Assembly: GCA_023374045.1 (NCBI GenBank)
Contig: CM041776.1
Location: 315,506,722-315,570,721 of the forward strand
Length of the DNA: 64,000 bases
From: Limonium bicolor
Lineage: Eukaryota > Streptophyta > Magnoliopsida > Caryophyllales > Plumbaginaceae
Direction of reading: 5' to 3'
The notes below the pieces were generated by a model. It was not told where the DNA came from and made no database searches. It worked only from the letters and a program-made list of their open reading frames with translations. Positions 34,502-46,519 of the stretch are shown in pieces (positions within the stretch are counted from its first letter, which is position 1; the number at the start of each line of letters is the position of its first letter). Position numbers and translations under genes: made by a program.

Positions 34502-34740
34502 TGTGTTAATTTGTGTTTGAACATATTTTAAAAGATGATTTAGTACGAAAATAAAAGAGTTTTAAGAAACGGTTCATTCGAAACCGTCTTTTAAAATCTA
34601 AGATAAAATGACGGTTAACGCTTACCACCAGTAAAAAATAGCTTTAAATGATGGTTTTTCATCAACTGTCTTAAAAAGTCACCTGGGTGCGCGGAAGGAG
34701 GTATTTATTTTAAGACGGTTTTATTGTGAACCATATTATA
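34502..34740. mobile_element. CACTA-like subterminal block, right part
   Basis: Contains CGAAACCGTCTTTTAA, ATGACGGTTAACG, GATGGTTTTTCATCAACTGTC and AAGACGGTTTTATTGTGAACC, the same motif family as 23640-23860. CACCTGGGTGCGCGGAAGG at about 34682 resembles the left terminus CACTAGTGCGTGCGGAAG in the same orientation. So this may be a rearranged copy rather than a normal right end. Confidence 0.45.
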
Positions 34741-36405
34741 AGCTCGTTCTATTTGTCTATTAGTGATATATTGTATAGTATATATATATATATATCATAT
34801 ATATATAATTTGTTGGAATGAGCAAAAAGAAACCTATAAAAAGGTTGCTTATAATATAAGAATATAATTCTTGAATACTAAGGTTACATGCATTAAGATA
34901 CATAAAATAATACCTTAAGTGGAAGCATGACCATGGAATAACAGAGTTACCAAAGATTAAAATATAATCTTGTGACTCACATTAAATAACAAACGAAATA
35001 TGTAAACGTTCACATACGATTATACAATATACTGGAGAGATAAATAATTAACGCTCTCGATTAATCGGATTATAGGATTGTGATAGCCGGGACGTCAATC
35101 GAGACTAGGCAAGTGTCGTCTTTGGTGTACGGTATCACTTCATGCAGCTTGTTTGTCACCGAGTTATATCAGCTTGTGTGTTATTTGCTTGTGTGAAATG
35201 GCTATAAGATTAAAGCTTGGAAATGTACTGTTATATGTGTTATTTTATGTGATGTTATCTTACACTATATCATATGTGATGTGGTACTAACAAAAACTTA
35301 GTAGAATAAATCTCACATAAGAACATTAAGTCGTTTGGATGTAACAAGAGGATTAAGTAAACGGATTTACCTGATGGTTTCTTCATGAGATGTTTTCTCA
35401 CTAACTTCCCTTCAATATATAGTCGACATCGGATTAGTGATGTTTGAACTTAAAACTCTAGAAGTAGAATGAATTGTTCCATTGAGACTTCTAACAAGTT
35501 CAGGTTACTGGGGGGTGAGAAGTCCAGGAAGTTCTAGCTGTGCACGCTGAGTCAGGAGGTCGTTATCTGTATCAGATCGACTTCCATATTAAATATATGT
35601 CATTCATTGACGGTGGTTGTGGGGGAAGTTTTATACTCGCCCATTAGGTTTGAATGTACTCGATGCAATATTCGTTGTTCTCGACGGTGGTTAAAGAAGT
35701 TATATACTCACTACAGATTAAAGTTACCAGTTATATATACATACAAGAGGCTTCATCTCGTCTATTAGGGTTTATTCATACCCGACACAATATACGTCAC
35801 AACGACGGTGGTTTATTAAAGAACTCACTACTCTTCTGATAGGGTTAAAGATACCCTAAGATAAGTTAAAATATTAACGAAGTAAGTGGCGACCCCATTG
35901 TGGGATTTGTCAAAGATAGGTAAGTTAAGGTCTAATTCGAGATTCCGAAATAATCTTAAGGCCTAGGAATGAACAGATTACTGACTCATTATAATGACGT
36001 CTTGTTTCGTTTGGAATGTTTATTAAGCCTGATTGGATGTTACTTGTTGTTGTATGTTGTTGTTTACAACATTATATATATATATATCGTTGTAATAAAT
36101 CAACTGCATGTGACAAAAAGTAGTCGTGTGTGGCCCGGTAGCCTGTTTGGGCCGAACATTTTTCAGGTACCAGATGGAGACGTGACCAGACCGAGAGTAG
36201 GTTGGGTAGATTATGGACCAAATATACTTTTGACTTTTGTCTATACCTTGGTTAGGACTTACACTATTATGTACATTGTAGTTAAGTCAGTTATATGAAC
36301 TTGTATTTGGATTCAGATTAGTAAACTCGGTATGTTATGGTATGGATTTAAGTTGGTTACGTTTCCAGTCAATCAGACCATTACATTGGAATTAGAAAGG
36401 CCTAG
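34741..36405. other. Non-coding part of the outer LTR-like unit
   Basis: No supported gene. CGACGGTGGTT recurs at about 35610, 35680 and 35803, followed by similar text (A-TTATACTC, TTAGG-TT-ATA, CGA-ACAATAT-CGT), a small irregular tandem repeat. Blocks such as GGTGTACGGTAT (about 35127) and TTGGGCCGAACATTTTTCAG (36150) resemble 47318 and 48115 in the sister unit. Confidence 0.5.
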
Positions 36406-36410
36406 TTAGT

Positions 36411-37887
36411 TGTTGGGCAAAATAATGTTGAACTATCTTGCTAACTATGGGCAGTGAACCAATCATTTGTAGTACAACAAGGTCGTATCCACAGGGACTT
36501 CGTAACTGTCTAGCTAATTATAAGCTTAGTAATGTGCAAGAGGATATATACAAAGTGCATAAATGTAAATTAGGGGGTTTTGGGTTTTTGGGTTGTAATT
36601 GGAGAAATAAAGAAAAGCAATAAACACTAAGCTAACTATCTAGGATAGGTGTAGCCGGGATAGATATTTGCACCCGTACTCCCCTTACTACCGATTGTCG
36701 AACCTCGAACTCATAGCTAAACCACGGGAACGCTTAATTAATAGCAACCTAATCTAGGCCTACTAATCCTAACCAATTAATCGAGACTTCTCATTCAGCT
36801 AAGCCCGGGTCAATCGATAGCACTAAGCTTAAGTTCCACTAAGGTTGCAATGTAGTCTAATCTCAAAATTATCGAAATCAGAGTACACCGTTTTAGTCTC
36901 TAACAGTTTAGGTTTCTATCTCAGAATACATTTGATAGAATCCCACAATAATGCTAACTAATAGGTAGGCCAAACCAACAATTTACCACATAATTGATAA
37001 TTTGGGTAAAATAACCCTAAACTAATCCTCAAATCATGAGCAACAATTTTAAGAATCATAATACCCAATAATTATCAGTATTCAGCACAAGAACCAAAAT
37101 AAAACCATAAATGAGTTCAAGAACCTACAATGGAGTTTAGGGATTTTAGGACAAAATCCCCAATCCCTAGCTACAAATGATTCTACACAGCCATAGGAGA
37201 GAAAATAAAAGAGCAAGGGATAGAAGTAGCCATTAATGGAGCTTGGAAGGAGGTGAGCTTCTCTTCTCTTCTCCTCCCTTCTCTTCTCTTCTTCTTCTTC
37301 TTCTTCTCTCTCCTCTTCTTCTCCTTTAGAATCGCCCTTTCTCTCTGTTTTTGGGGCGGAACTCGACTGAATGAAGAATGGGGAAGTTTTTCCCAAAATT
37401 CCCCGTTTTAAAACGCAGATCTGGGCAAATTTTCGACCCGACCGACCCACCCTGGGTCGGTCGCGTCCAGGAGCAATTTCGGGGCCGAAAACGCGTTTTT
37501 TAAAGTCCGACCGACCCAGGGACCGACCCAGACCATGGGTCGGTCGATTCCAGTAGCTCGGGGACAAAAATCGCGTTCTTTTAAAAGTCCGACCGACCCA
37601 CGACCGACCCAGACCTATGGGTCGGTCGATTCCAGTAGGCTAACTTCGAAATGCTGTATCTTCTTCGTTTTAGCTCCGATTTTGGATCCGTTTGCGCCCA
37701 CGCGTTCCTCTCTTCATCTACTTTACTCATATCTATGTTATTCCTCCTGTTTAAACAATAAATGTGTAAGACACCAATGAAACACAAAACTAGAGGAAAA
37801 CAAGCCAGAGTGGAGAAATGAGCATGAAAAGTGTTGATTAAACATATGAAATACTCCCCTAAAACATGCTCATTTAGACACTCATCT
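36411..37887 (-). repeat. Left (3') LTR of element A
   Basis: About 1.48 kb, TGTTGGGCAAAATAATG to GACACTCATC on the plus strand. It contains a TTC/TCT-rich tract at about 37260-37325 and a cluster of CGACCGACCCA/TGGGTCGGTCG motifs at 37430-37635. Purine-rich priming would use the minus-strand GGTAAGTGTGGGAGTGA next to its inner end. Confidence 0.9.
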
Positions 37888-39432
37888 CACTCCCACACTT
37901 ACCTTTTTGCTTGTCCTCAAGCAAAACCAAGCCCCCAAGCAAGTAAGGAATGCTCAAGACTAACAAATACTAACATGAATTGCAGGATAAGAGAAGAAGC
38001 AAAAAGTGATTAAAACCTTTGAGGAGTATGAACCATCTCTTAGTGGTGGCATGGGTGTACTTAGGGGAAAAAACAAAAACTAGAGTTTCGGGGTATGATC
38101 CGGAGTGCTTCAAAGTTCTAAAGATTAGGTAACTTGGAGAGCTTTTACCATGGCCAACTTCTCTCAAGAATGGGCATTGAGAAGAAAACAAAAGGAAAAA
38201 TAGATTTATGCATTTGTTTCACTTTTGCATAAGAGATGAGAGGATAACATTTAGGCATCAAGCCTTTGCATTTAAGAACACTCAGCTCTCATTGTTGGTT
38301 ACCAATGGCGTCTCACAAGTCCCTTAAAGGGTTTTCACAAAGAAGCACCCCTTAGCAATCCCTAAGAGAGAAGACAGAAAGAATCCCTAAGCAATAAAAA
38401 TCCAACCATATAAGATCACTTGGCCACACCGCATGTAAAATGCTCCTCAAAAGCAATCAAAAAGAAAAATTTGAGCATTTATCCCACAATTCATAACAGT
38501 ATTTGTTCTTAATGAGAACAACTCACAACACAAGGGTCCAAGTTTTTGATTTTGGACAATCACAAGATAAGCATGAAGGATTAAGCATTTAAGCACACAA
38601 TTCACCGAAAAGGTCACTCCCCCACACTTAAATTGAACAATGTCCCCATTGTTCACCAATCAAAACCGGGGAAGGTTCCATAAGACCTTTGCGGGAAGCA
38701 GACAAAAGGAAAATCACATGGGACACAAACAAACAGTATAGCACAAAAGCTATCCCCAGATTTGTAGATTCAAAATTAGAGAAGAGAGAACGAAAACTAA
38801 AAGGAACTAGTACTCCCCTGAGATTGCTATTGCTATCAGTTTGTAGAACTCCCTCACACTTGAGCTTCAGCCTCAAGTAGCGTATCTTGGTTGGGGTGTG
38901 GACTTGAAGTTGCACCTGCATAAAACACTAGAAGCAACCAAACTACAACTGGAGTGAAGGGTTAGCAAAAACAAAACCAAAGGAGAACGAAAACAAAAAC
39001 AGGAAATAAAAATAGTGGAGTCGTTGTGGGCAAATATTAAAGGAATGGTGAAACGAGTACTCCCCGATAAGATGCGGATGGAAGATAGGGTGCCCGCACA
39101 ATTGCTAGTGGGAGGGGTCATTGAGGTGCTACCTTCAATCGTTGGAGATGAAGGTCCTCTTGGAAAATTTCGCCAGAGGTTCCTTTGTGATTGTTCCTAA
39201 TTCCATCCCTTTTTCAGAGGGGCTCACCTGTTTCCAAAATATTCACAACACAGACGCCACCAATTGGGCGTAAAAGGGTAAGTCCAAAGAATGCCAAAAT
39301 AGCCCATTATTGAAAACAATGCAAAATCTAAACTAACGGAATTTAAAAGACCAGACACGAAATGAAATCCGGGTTGCCTCCCGGTAAGCGGCCCTTCTTT
39401 AAGGTCTTTGGCTAGACCATACCACCGTGAAG
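37888..39432 (-). other. Non-coding 3' internal region of element A
   Basis: Homologous, in the same order, to 55252-56594 of element B (for example TTTTTGCTTGTCCTCAAGCA, GAGTTTCGGGGTATGATCC, CCATGGCCAACTTCTCTCAA). The minus-strand motif TAAGTGTGGG(GG), resembling a polypurine tract, occurs next to the LTR and again near 38620, with a variant near 38860, as it does in element B. No ORF with family support. Confidence 0.7.
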
Positions 39433-40605
39433 TCATCCGGGATCGAATATGAACGTTGAAGTCGGCTTCAAAGGGTGGTTTGGGCGGGCATCATCTAGCA
39501 ATGAAGAACGACCCGGATCAAAAGGAAATGTGGCCTCAACACTTAGGATGTGAAAGTGTAAACTCCACCGATCGTTCATCAGGTGGAAGTGTTGAGGTGG
39601 GTGATCCTTGGTACGAGGATCAAACTGTGGTGGAGCCTCCTCTTCAAATTCAAGGATGTAAACATCCTTATCTTCAGTGAGCGGTGCAGGGTGAACTCCG
39701 GGGCGGACTTTGTCTTCAATCTTTGGTCCCGGATCAAATGGGAAGGTGGCCTCCACACTTAGCGGGTGTACGTTGAGCTTCCACCCAACTTCATTAGTGC
39801 ACGGGTGGGGGCCTTGATCCTTCAAATGAAGATCAAAGATGGATGACTCCCCCTCCTCAAATTTGAGGATGTAGATATCCTCATATTCTTGGTGAGGCTC
39901 ATAGGAAGAGCCTTGATGGACATCAACTTCTGAGGGATGCGACTCCTTGAAGTCGATGGTGGCACTCTCCTCTGATGACTTGGAGGGAGGCAACATCTCC
40001 TCCTTCTCAGGGTTGAGGATGTACCCATCCTCATCTTCTGTGTAGAGCACGGAGAAGGAGGGGAAATAGCGGTAGCTGACTTCAGAGGGAGAAGACTCCA
40101 TGAAGTCGAGGTGGAAGCTATCCTTTGATGGCTTGTCTTCAAGATCAGGCAGATGGTTGGATGACGTTTGCGCAGGTTCAAACGGGGGAGGAGATAGAGG
40201 GTAACTCAAGTCCTCAGCAAGGTGATCCACTTTATCAACCATTTCGCTCTCTGGTTGCTGTGATGTAAGGTTTAGTAGGCCTTCCATCATTGCGTTTATC
40301 TCTACCAATTCGGCATAGAGCTTTAGTTGGTTCATGTCGAGGTCTCTTTCCTCAGTCTGCTGCTCCATCTCATGAACCATTTCATTCTCTGGTTGTTGCT
40401 CCCTTCGAGCTGGTGTAATGAGCTGGTCCATGTCGATGGTGTTCATTCTAGCAATAAGGTCCTCCAGACTATGTGAATCTACCCTTGCCATGATCACAGA
40501 ACAATGAGCACTCTCATGGTCTTCTCCACTCTCTTGACACCCAATCCATCGGTTGAAGTCTTGTCCAGTGGGGTTTTGATTTGCGGTAAAGCATTGGTCC
40601 TCCAC
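39433..40605 (-). CDS. Acidic repeat-rich ORF of element A
   Basis: About 390 residues, strongly acidic, Pro/Ser-rich. It contains four copies of a module around D-x-[YG]-I-L-x-[FP]-E-x-E (EDGYILNPEKEEML, EDIYILKFEEGESS, KDVYILEFEEEAPP), and LSVEATFPFDPG occurs twice with a shorter TSTFIFDPG at the end. Element B encodes a full-length homologue (56595-57590) with DLDMNQLKLYA and FMESSPSEVSYRYFPSFSVL-type blocks in the same order. I do not recognise a known family. It lies where Gag would end and pol begin in an Athila element. The true start is uncertain: Met at 40605 or a fusion with the upstream Gag remnant. Confidence 0.8.
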   Translation of the reverse strand: MEDQCFTANQNPTGQDFNRWIGCQESGEDHESAHCSVIMARVDSHSLEDLIARMNTIDMDQLITPARREQQPENEMVHEMEQQTEERDLDMNQLKLYAELVEINAMMEGLLNLTSQQPESEMVDKVDHLAEDLSYPLSPPPFEPAQTSSNHLPDLEDKPSKDSFHLDFMESSPSEVSYRYFPSFSVLYTEDEDGYILNPEKEEMLPPSKSSEESATIDFKESHPSEVDVHQGSSYEPHQEYEDIYILKFEEGESSIFDLHLKDQGPHPCTNEVGWKLNVHPLSVEATFPFDPGPKIEDKVRPGVHPAPLTEDKDVYILEFEEEAPPQFDPRTKDHPPQHFHLMNDRWSLHFHILSVEATFPFDPGRSSLLDDARPNHPLKPTSTFIFDPG

Positions 40606-40765
40606 TATGAGCCTCTAATCCAGTGATAAGGTCCTCACAAAGAGGCCACAAATGGTAATGCCCACACCCTTGACAGTCAACATCCCGATCGTAGATTGCA
40701 CCATCGTAAACTGTACCATAGGAATGGCCATACCACCCTTTTGCTTGATCATAATGACCATCCAT
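40606..40765 (-). pseudogene. Zinc-knuckle Gag remnant of element A
   Basis: Starts MDGHYDQAKGWYGHSYGTVY and has one perfect CCHC knuckle, CQGCGHYHLWPLC (C-x2-C-x3-H-x4-C). A one-base shift then separates it from the acidic ORF. The rest of Gag (the capsid-like part seen in element B) is missing. It lies about 120 bases inside the primer-binding site. Confidence 0.7.
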
Positions 40766-40884
40766 CAGAATTAAGTTCCCACCAAGAGAAGAAACAAAAA
40801 TTTATACACAAAGTAGGCAAATAAAGGAAATGAAAAATATGCACAAAAACTAAACAGATAATAAACCAGATAGTTGGACCGAAG

Positions 40885-40902
40885 TCCCCGACAACGGCGC
40901 CA
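40885..40902 (-). other. Primer-binding site of element A
   Basis: On the minus strand TGGCGCCGTTGTCGGGGA, the tRNA-Asp type primer site used by Athila/Tat elements, with one T for C. It follows the 5' LTR end after six bases. Confidence 0.9.
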
Positions 40903-42644
40903 AAAACTTGTTGTGCAAAACAGTGATGAAACTATCTTGCTAACTATGGGCAGTGAACCCAATCATTGTAGTACAACAAGGTTGTATCCACAGGGACTTC
41001 ATAACTGTCTAGCTAATTATAAGCTTAGTAAATGTGCAAGAGGATATATACAAAAGTGCATAAATGTAAATTATGGGTTTTGGGTTTTTGGGTTGTAATT
41101 GGAGAAATAAAGAAAAGCAATAAACACTAAACTAACTATCTAGGATAGGTGTAGCCCGGGATGGATATTTGCACCCGTCCTCCCCTTACTACCGATTGTC
41201 GAACCTCGAACTCATAGCTAAACCACGGGAACGCTTAATTAATTAGCAACCTAATCTAGGCCTACTACTCCTAACCAATTTAATCGAGACTTCTCATTCA
41301 GCTAAACCTCGGGTCAATCGATAGCACTAAGCTCAAGTTCCACTAAGGTTGCAATGTAGTCTAATCTCAAAATTATCGAAATCAGAGTACACCGTTTTAG
41401 TCTCTAACAGTTTAGGTTTCTATCTCAGAATAACATTTTGATAGAATCCCACAATAATGCTAAACTAATAGGTAGACCAAACCAACCAATTTAACACATA
41501 ATTGATAATTTAGGTAAAACCCTAAACTAATCCTCAAATCATGAGCAACAATTTTAAGAATCATAATACCCAATAATTATCAGTATTCTGCACAAGAACC
41601 AAAATAAAACCATAAATGAGTTCAAGAATCTACAATGGAGTTTAGGGATTTTAGGACAAAATCCCCAATCCCTAGCTACAAATGATTCTACACAGCCATA
41701 GGAGAGAAAATAAAAGAGCAAGGGATAGAAGTAGCCATTAATGGAGCTTGGAAGGAGGTGAGTGAAATACCCCTAATTAATTAAATATTGATTAAACATA
41801 TAATCAATTAAATTAAGGCCTAAGCATGCCTTGAAAATAAGTTGAACACAACAAAGTTTAACAGGAAGCAAGAATTATACCGTTTGACCTAAAATTGTAA
41901 CCCGAGCCTCATAGTACATAAATGAACATATTAAAACCGTTCCTAAGGGAAACCAAGCTCAGAAACGCACTAGAACATAAAACGTGCACTAAGCTTCCTT
42001 AAAACACATTTTTGTGAGATTGTCTCCAAAATGAGTTCTATTTAATTTCAGGGTTTTGAATGCCCTTAAAAGTACTAATGTGACGTAAGTACCACATTAA
42101 AATGTATAAAACAAAGTTTTTCAAAAAGCCAAAATATATGTGCATTGTTTTGTGAATAATAACCAAATAATGCAAAAAAATAATAACATTTAACCACTTA
42201 ATCTAGCCTATGGTCAATATATCTCCTTGACCTGGCTAATATATATTCTGCCAGTTTAAGACTTGTAACCGGGCACGTTAACGTTTTCAAGTATAAGTAT
42301 ATGTGACTCACTATACTTACTTTATTAAAGTAAGTTCATAACATCTTAATACATCAAGGGATAAACGAACAGTTTAATATTAATACGGTCACACACTTAT
42401 GTACATACGAATATATATGTACATATACACAACGTTACAAGATTATAACGTTGTATATATATATAACTAAAACACGACAAATAAAATAGTCGTACCCGTA
42501 TATAGGTATAATTAATAACGTGACATAACCAATAGTCGTATATATATATATGCATATACAACTAATAACACGACATGTCAATATAGTCGCATATATAAAA
42601 CAAATAAGCATTAATAAGGCTGAAACAAAAAATGGAGCAAACAT

Positions 42645-42715
42645 GCTCTAGCCAGGATTCGAACCTAGTACCATTGGTACCTCTAGTGAACACCTCAACC
42701 ATTTGAGCTGAGCTC
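42645..42715 (-). other. tRNA-like sequence with A and B boxes
   Basis: The minus strand reads GAGCTCAGCTCAAATGGTTG, then about 30 bases, then GGTTCGAATCCTGGCTAGAGC. The B box GGTTCGAATCC is perfect and the AGCTCAAATGGTTGAG part fits an A box and D arm. The ends GAGCTC and GCTAGAGC do not form a full acceptor stem. Likely a tRNA-derived fragment carried inside the LTR-like unit. Confidence 0.5.
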
Positions 42716-44849
42716 ATATTCGGTAATAGACTGCACCGATTGATACAAGAATATTAACACCTATCATTAGATAAATTAAACCACCAGATTACTTACCCAA
42801 GTAAATGGCCAATTTAGTATGGAAACATAATACCCCACCAAGTATTTTGTTGCCATCATCGACAAGTGGTATACAGCAACATCACATTCCCTGAATTCCT
42901 TTTCTTTTGAGCAGTAAACTACACCAGGCCACACCCATCCTTTATCGGTTTAAAAAAAATACCAAGACCACAATCTCTTCTCTTTTTTCTGTCACATACG
43001 TGCGCTCTGGTGGAACAAGAAAACCGAGACAGGCACACTACCTTGCATCAGTGGCCAGACATTTCCTCTGCCCAAGTCCTCGAACAACAGCTTAAGTGCA
43101 CCAGCTCCTTCTTCTCTTCAAATCATGCTGTTGTGCGTGGTTGTTTCAATTCCAATGCAGACTAGGATGATGGGCACATAACTGAGACACTACTCCTTGT
43201 GTGGGTTGCTGTGTCGCTAGTTTTAAATAACCCCAAACACACTCCTATGTCTGATTAAAATAGTGACAATCAAACAACTAGAATGGGCACTTATATTCTT
43301 GACATCCGAATCAAGAGAACAACAACAGACCACCTTATGCTCCTTGTTCTGTTCGACAACCTGCAGCACACCCATGTATCACGAATTCTTTTGCCAGTGT
43401 CCTCTAGTTAATACCTTTGCTAGTCATTCCCCTCCTTACATGCATGCCCGCACCAACAACAATTCAGAAGCTTTATGCTGCTGCCCATGCGTGATGGTAA
43501 GGCCAGGTTTTCATGGTTGTGTTTATGTTTTTCCTTTTCTCTTTTGTCCTCCTGTTGTTCCTGATCTCCTTCCTTCCTGATGGAAGACTCCATTCTCTCA
43601 GTATAGTCAGTCTACTTGCAAGCTGCTGAACCTTCGTAAAGAAAGAAAAACAGGTAAAGAACCAGCACTCTAGCTCTAATATCATCTTCAGGTAAACCAG
43701 ATCAGTCATTTCTTTAATTGCCCTTCTATTCTTCTGTTGTCCGAGACAGTTAAAGACTACTCAAGCAATCCCTCTTGTTTTCCTGTCATACTCAAATCGC
43801 ACATGCAGTCCTCTAGGCTTCTCGAGATTTCTTGGTTAAAGGCTGTTCAACTCCTCTACTGGAACATAATTTGAAGGTAAAACTTCCTTCAGAACAAAGC
43901 TCGATCACTCCAACTCATTAACTATTTTCCTTTCTGGTTTGCCAAAGTATAACGCCTGAGAAACTGTTCCAGCTGAGGCCGAGTGTTCAAGGTCTGGGAG
44001 TTTATATGGTGCCAAGGAGTTACCAGGAGAAACCAACTCCAAACCAAAGAAATAATTCAAGGTATTAAGCTACATAAGCATTCTGTACAAAATTTTAGAA
44101 ATTGTTACGTTTCTGTGCAACTTACCTCTAGAGAAATTATAAGAGTCTTATTAGTTTCATGATAAACCTAAGACTTGCCAACACCTTTACTTAAGTAGTA
44201 ACTGATCTGGTGGAGTTTGGGAAGATCAATCAATACACTAAAATAGATGTTAGAAGTAGCAGGGTACAGAAACTAGTTTCAGTTCCAGAAATCTTGGGTT
44301 TCTGTTTACTGATTTCTCGGCAGCAGTAGGAGGATGATATTGATTGATAGATTACTCAAAACACTGCTGGTACACCTGTATAAGTTTAGCAATACATTGG
44401 AGTGTTTAATAATGGAAGAAAAACCCACCTGGTGCACTAAGAATGGAGGAGCAATTAAAGTTATATCTTTTCAGGTCTTGCAGTTTTTTTTCAGATTCTA
44501 TGTGAATGACTTTCAGATGAGTAGTACTTATTGTTTTGGGTTGGTTTAAAGTTAAAACTGTATCAAAACACATAACTAAGTAGCTGATAAAGTTGGGGAA
44601 TGGGAGGCCAGTTTGTGAACATACAGAAAGCAGAATCAGAGAAGCAGCAGTCGTATTCTAAGTTTTTGCAACCTTGTCAATTTGTGAGTAGTTGAGTAAC
44701 ATAGTGGTTGAAGTTAATTTGAGTTCAAACAAAAACTGGAACACTGAATCAAGTGAGTGAATACTTAGGGATAAAATGAATAACAGATATGTGTAATAGA
44801 CAGAGAGAGATCAATAGAAGTTACCAATCCTGTTGTGCAAAATCTTTCT

Positions 44850-46510
44850 GTTCTGTATAACTCAGTACAGAGAATTTTGAAGGGGTATATTGAGAGATAG
44901 ATTAATAATGAAACAGATAAACAAGGGAAAATCAAACCATATCAGACCCAATGTTTTGCTTGTTTCTGTTAAGGACGATTCTATAACAGCAGGGAAACTG
45001 TTGGATTTAAGATGTTAACCCGACATTTGACTGCCTGAGTCATCAATGGGGGAGAAGTGGACAGATAAGCTATTACACAGAAAGGGAAAATAACAGAAAA
45101 GAAAGCATGCTACAGTTTTATGATTTTAGATTTTCAAGTTTTGATTTCTGTGTGAAGAATTTTCGGGGATATTGTCCATGACTATCTTGAGTTTATTTCT
45201 GAGGTTAGGACTGTGTAAAAAGGCTTAACCAAATAACTAAGCGTGGGGAAAACTAAGGACTAGGTTGGGTAACAGAAAATGAGACAATAGAAAGGAGTTT
45301 ACAGCAGTATCATATTTCAGTTTAAGATTTCTACCTGATGGGATTTATGTCACCCTGGGTCTGTTTTGGGAGTATAACCAGGGTAAAACATGTAACCATG
45401 TGAGTTATCAATGAGGGAAAGTTAAAACTCAATTCATGAACAAAACAGGAAATAGATCATAAAACAGAAAAGGAAGACAAAAAAAATGTTTCAGTTTCAT
45501 AATTTCGTTCTTGATTCCGTTTCAGTCCTGTATAACTTTATACAGAAAGGTGGAGAAGCTGTGGTGAGTTGCCAATGAATCTAAAACACCTCTCACATAC
45601 CTTAGTAAACTATAAGTACTTAGAGGAAGGTTAGGATTCAAGTTAACACACTGATGCAAAAGAAAAAAAAACAGATGGAGATGCACCGATTCAGTTGCTT
45701 CAGGTTTTCGTTAATATGTTGTTTCTGAGCTACTACATACAGAAGCTGTGTAAGTGTTGCATTAGGTTGAGGATGAACCTAAAACCTTTTTGTTCATGTA
45801 ACTAATAGTGTAAACACCTTGGGGAAAATAGGAAGTCAGACAGTGAACAACAGAAAAGGAATTATAGGAGGATAAATCAACCTGGTCTCAGATTTCGGTT
45901 CAGTTTGTATCAGTTTTGTATAACATATTACATAGGTGTTGGAAAGGGTTGAAATGAGTTGCTAATGAATCTAAAACCTCTCTAACCCACATTGCTAAGT
46001 TATAACTACTTAGAGAGGAACATGGGGGTCAGTTTCATAATCTAACTGATGAGTTGTAGGAGAACAACACAAGTTCTGTCCTCAGTTTTTCGAAAAAAAA
46101 AACTGTTTCTATGTAACTGGTTTTCAAAAACATTGGGAGTGTTATGGTGGCTTAGGTATGAACTCAAGACATTACTAAAGAGGGGAGTTAAGTTGGCGAA
46201 TTCATCTGAGGAACTAGGAATCAATTAATTACTGACAAAAGGAAAGAATGAGGAAGAGTTGATACAGTTTTGAGTTTCAGATTTTGTTAGTTGCTGCTCT
46301 GTATGGATGAGTACAGAAGTTGGAAGGGGTGCTTTGTTGGGCTAATCTTGAGTCTGAAACATTGGTTACACCTATAGCTAGTTGGGTAAACACCATGGGG
46401 AAAGAAATAAACCTCAGTTGAACTAACTAGGAACCAGAACCAAGGAGAGATGTGTAGTTGTTGTTTCAGATTTCGTTACAGGTTGCTTCTGTGTGGCTGA
46501 GTTACAGTGG
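44850..46510. repeat. Degenerate tandem array, period about 190 bases
   Basis: The anchor phrase AATGAATCTAAAAC and its variants occur at about 45574, 45773, 45964, 46158 and 46350, giving steps of 199, 191, 194 and 192. A second anchor, TTTCAG-TTTCGTT...TGTATAAC...TACAGAAG, keeps the same step at 45527, 45720, 45910, 46100, 46290 and 46480. Weaker units reach back to about 44850. Units differ widely from each other, so the array is old. Non-coding. Confidence 0.8.
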
Positions 46511-46519
46511 GGATCAAGA

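Noticed and set aside
37082..37567. 161-codon minus-strand open frame with an RRE-rich stretch
   Set aside because: It lies in an LTR and its acidic/basic tail is the CT-rich tract read backwards. The other LTR copies carry shortened versions (48785, 49949, 51281), so it is a by-product of composition.
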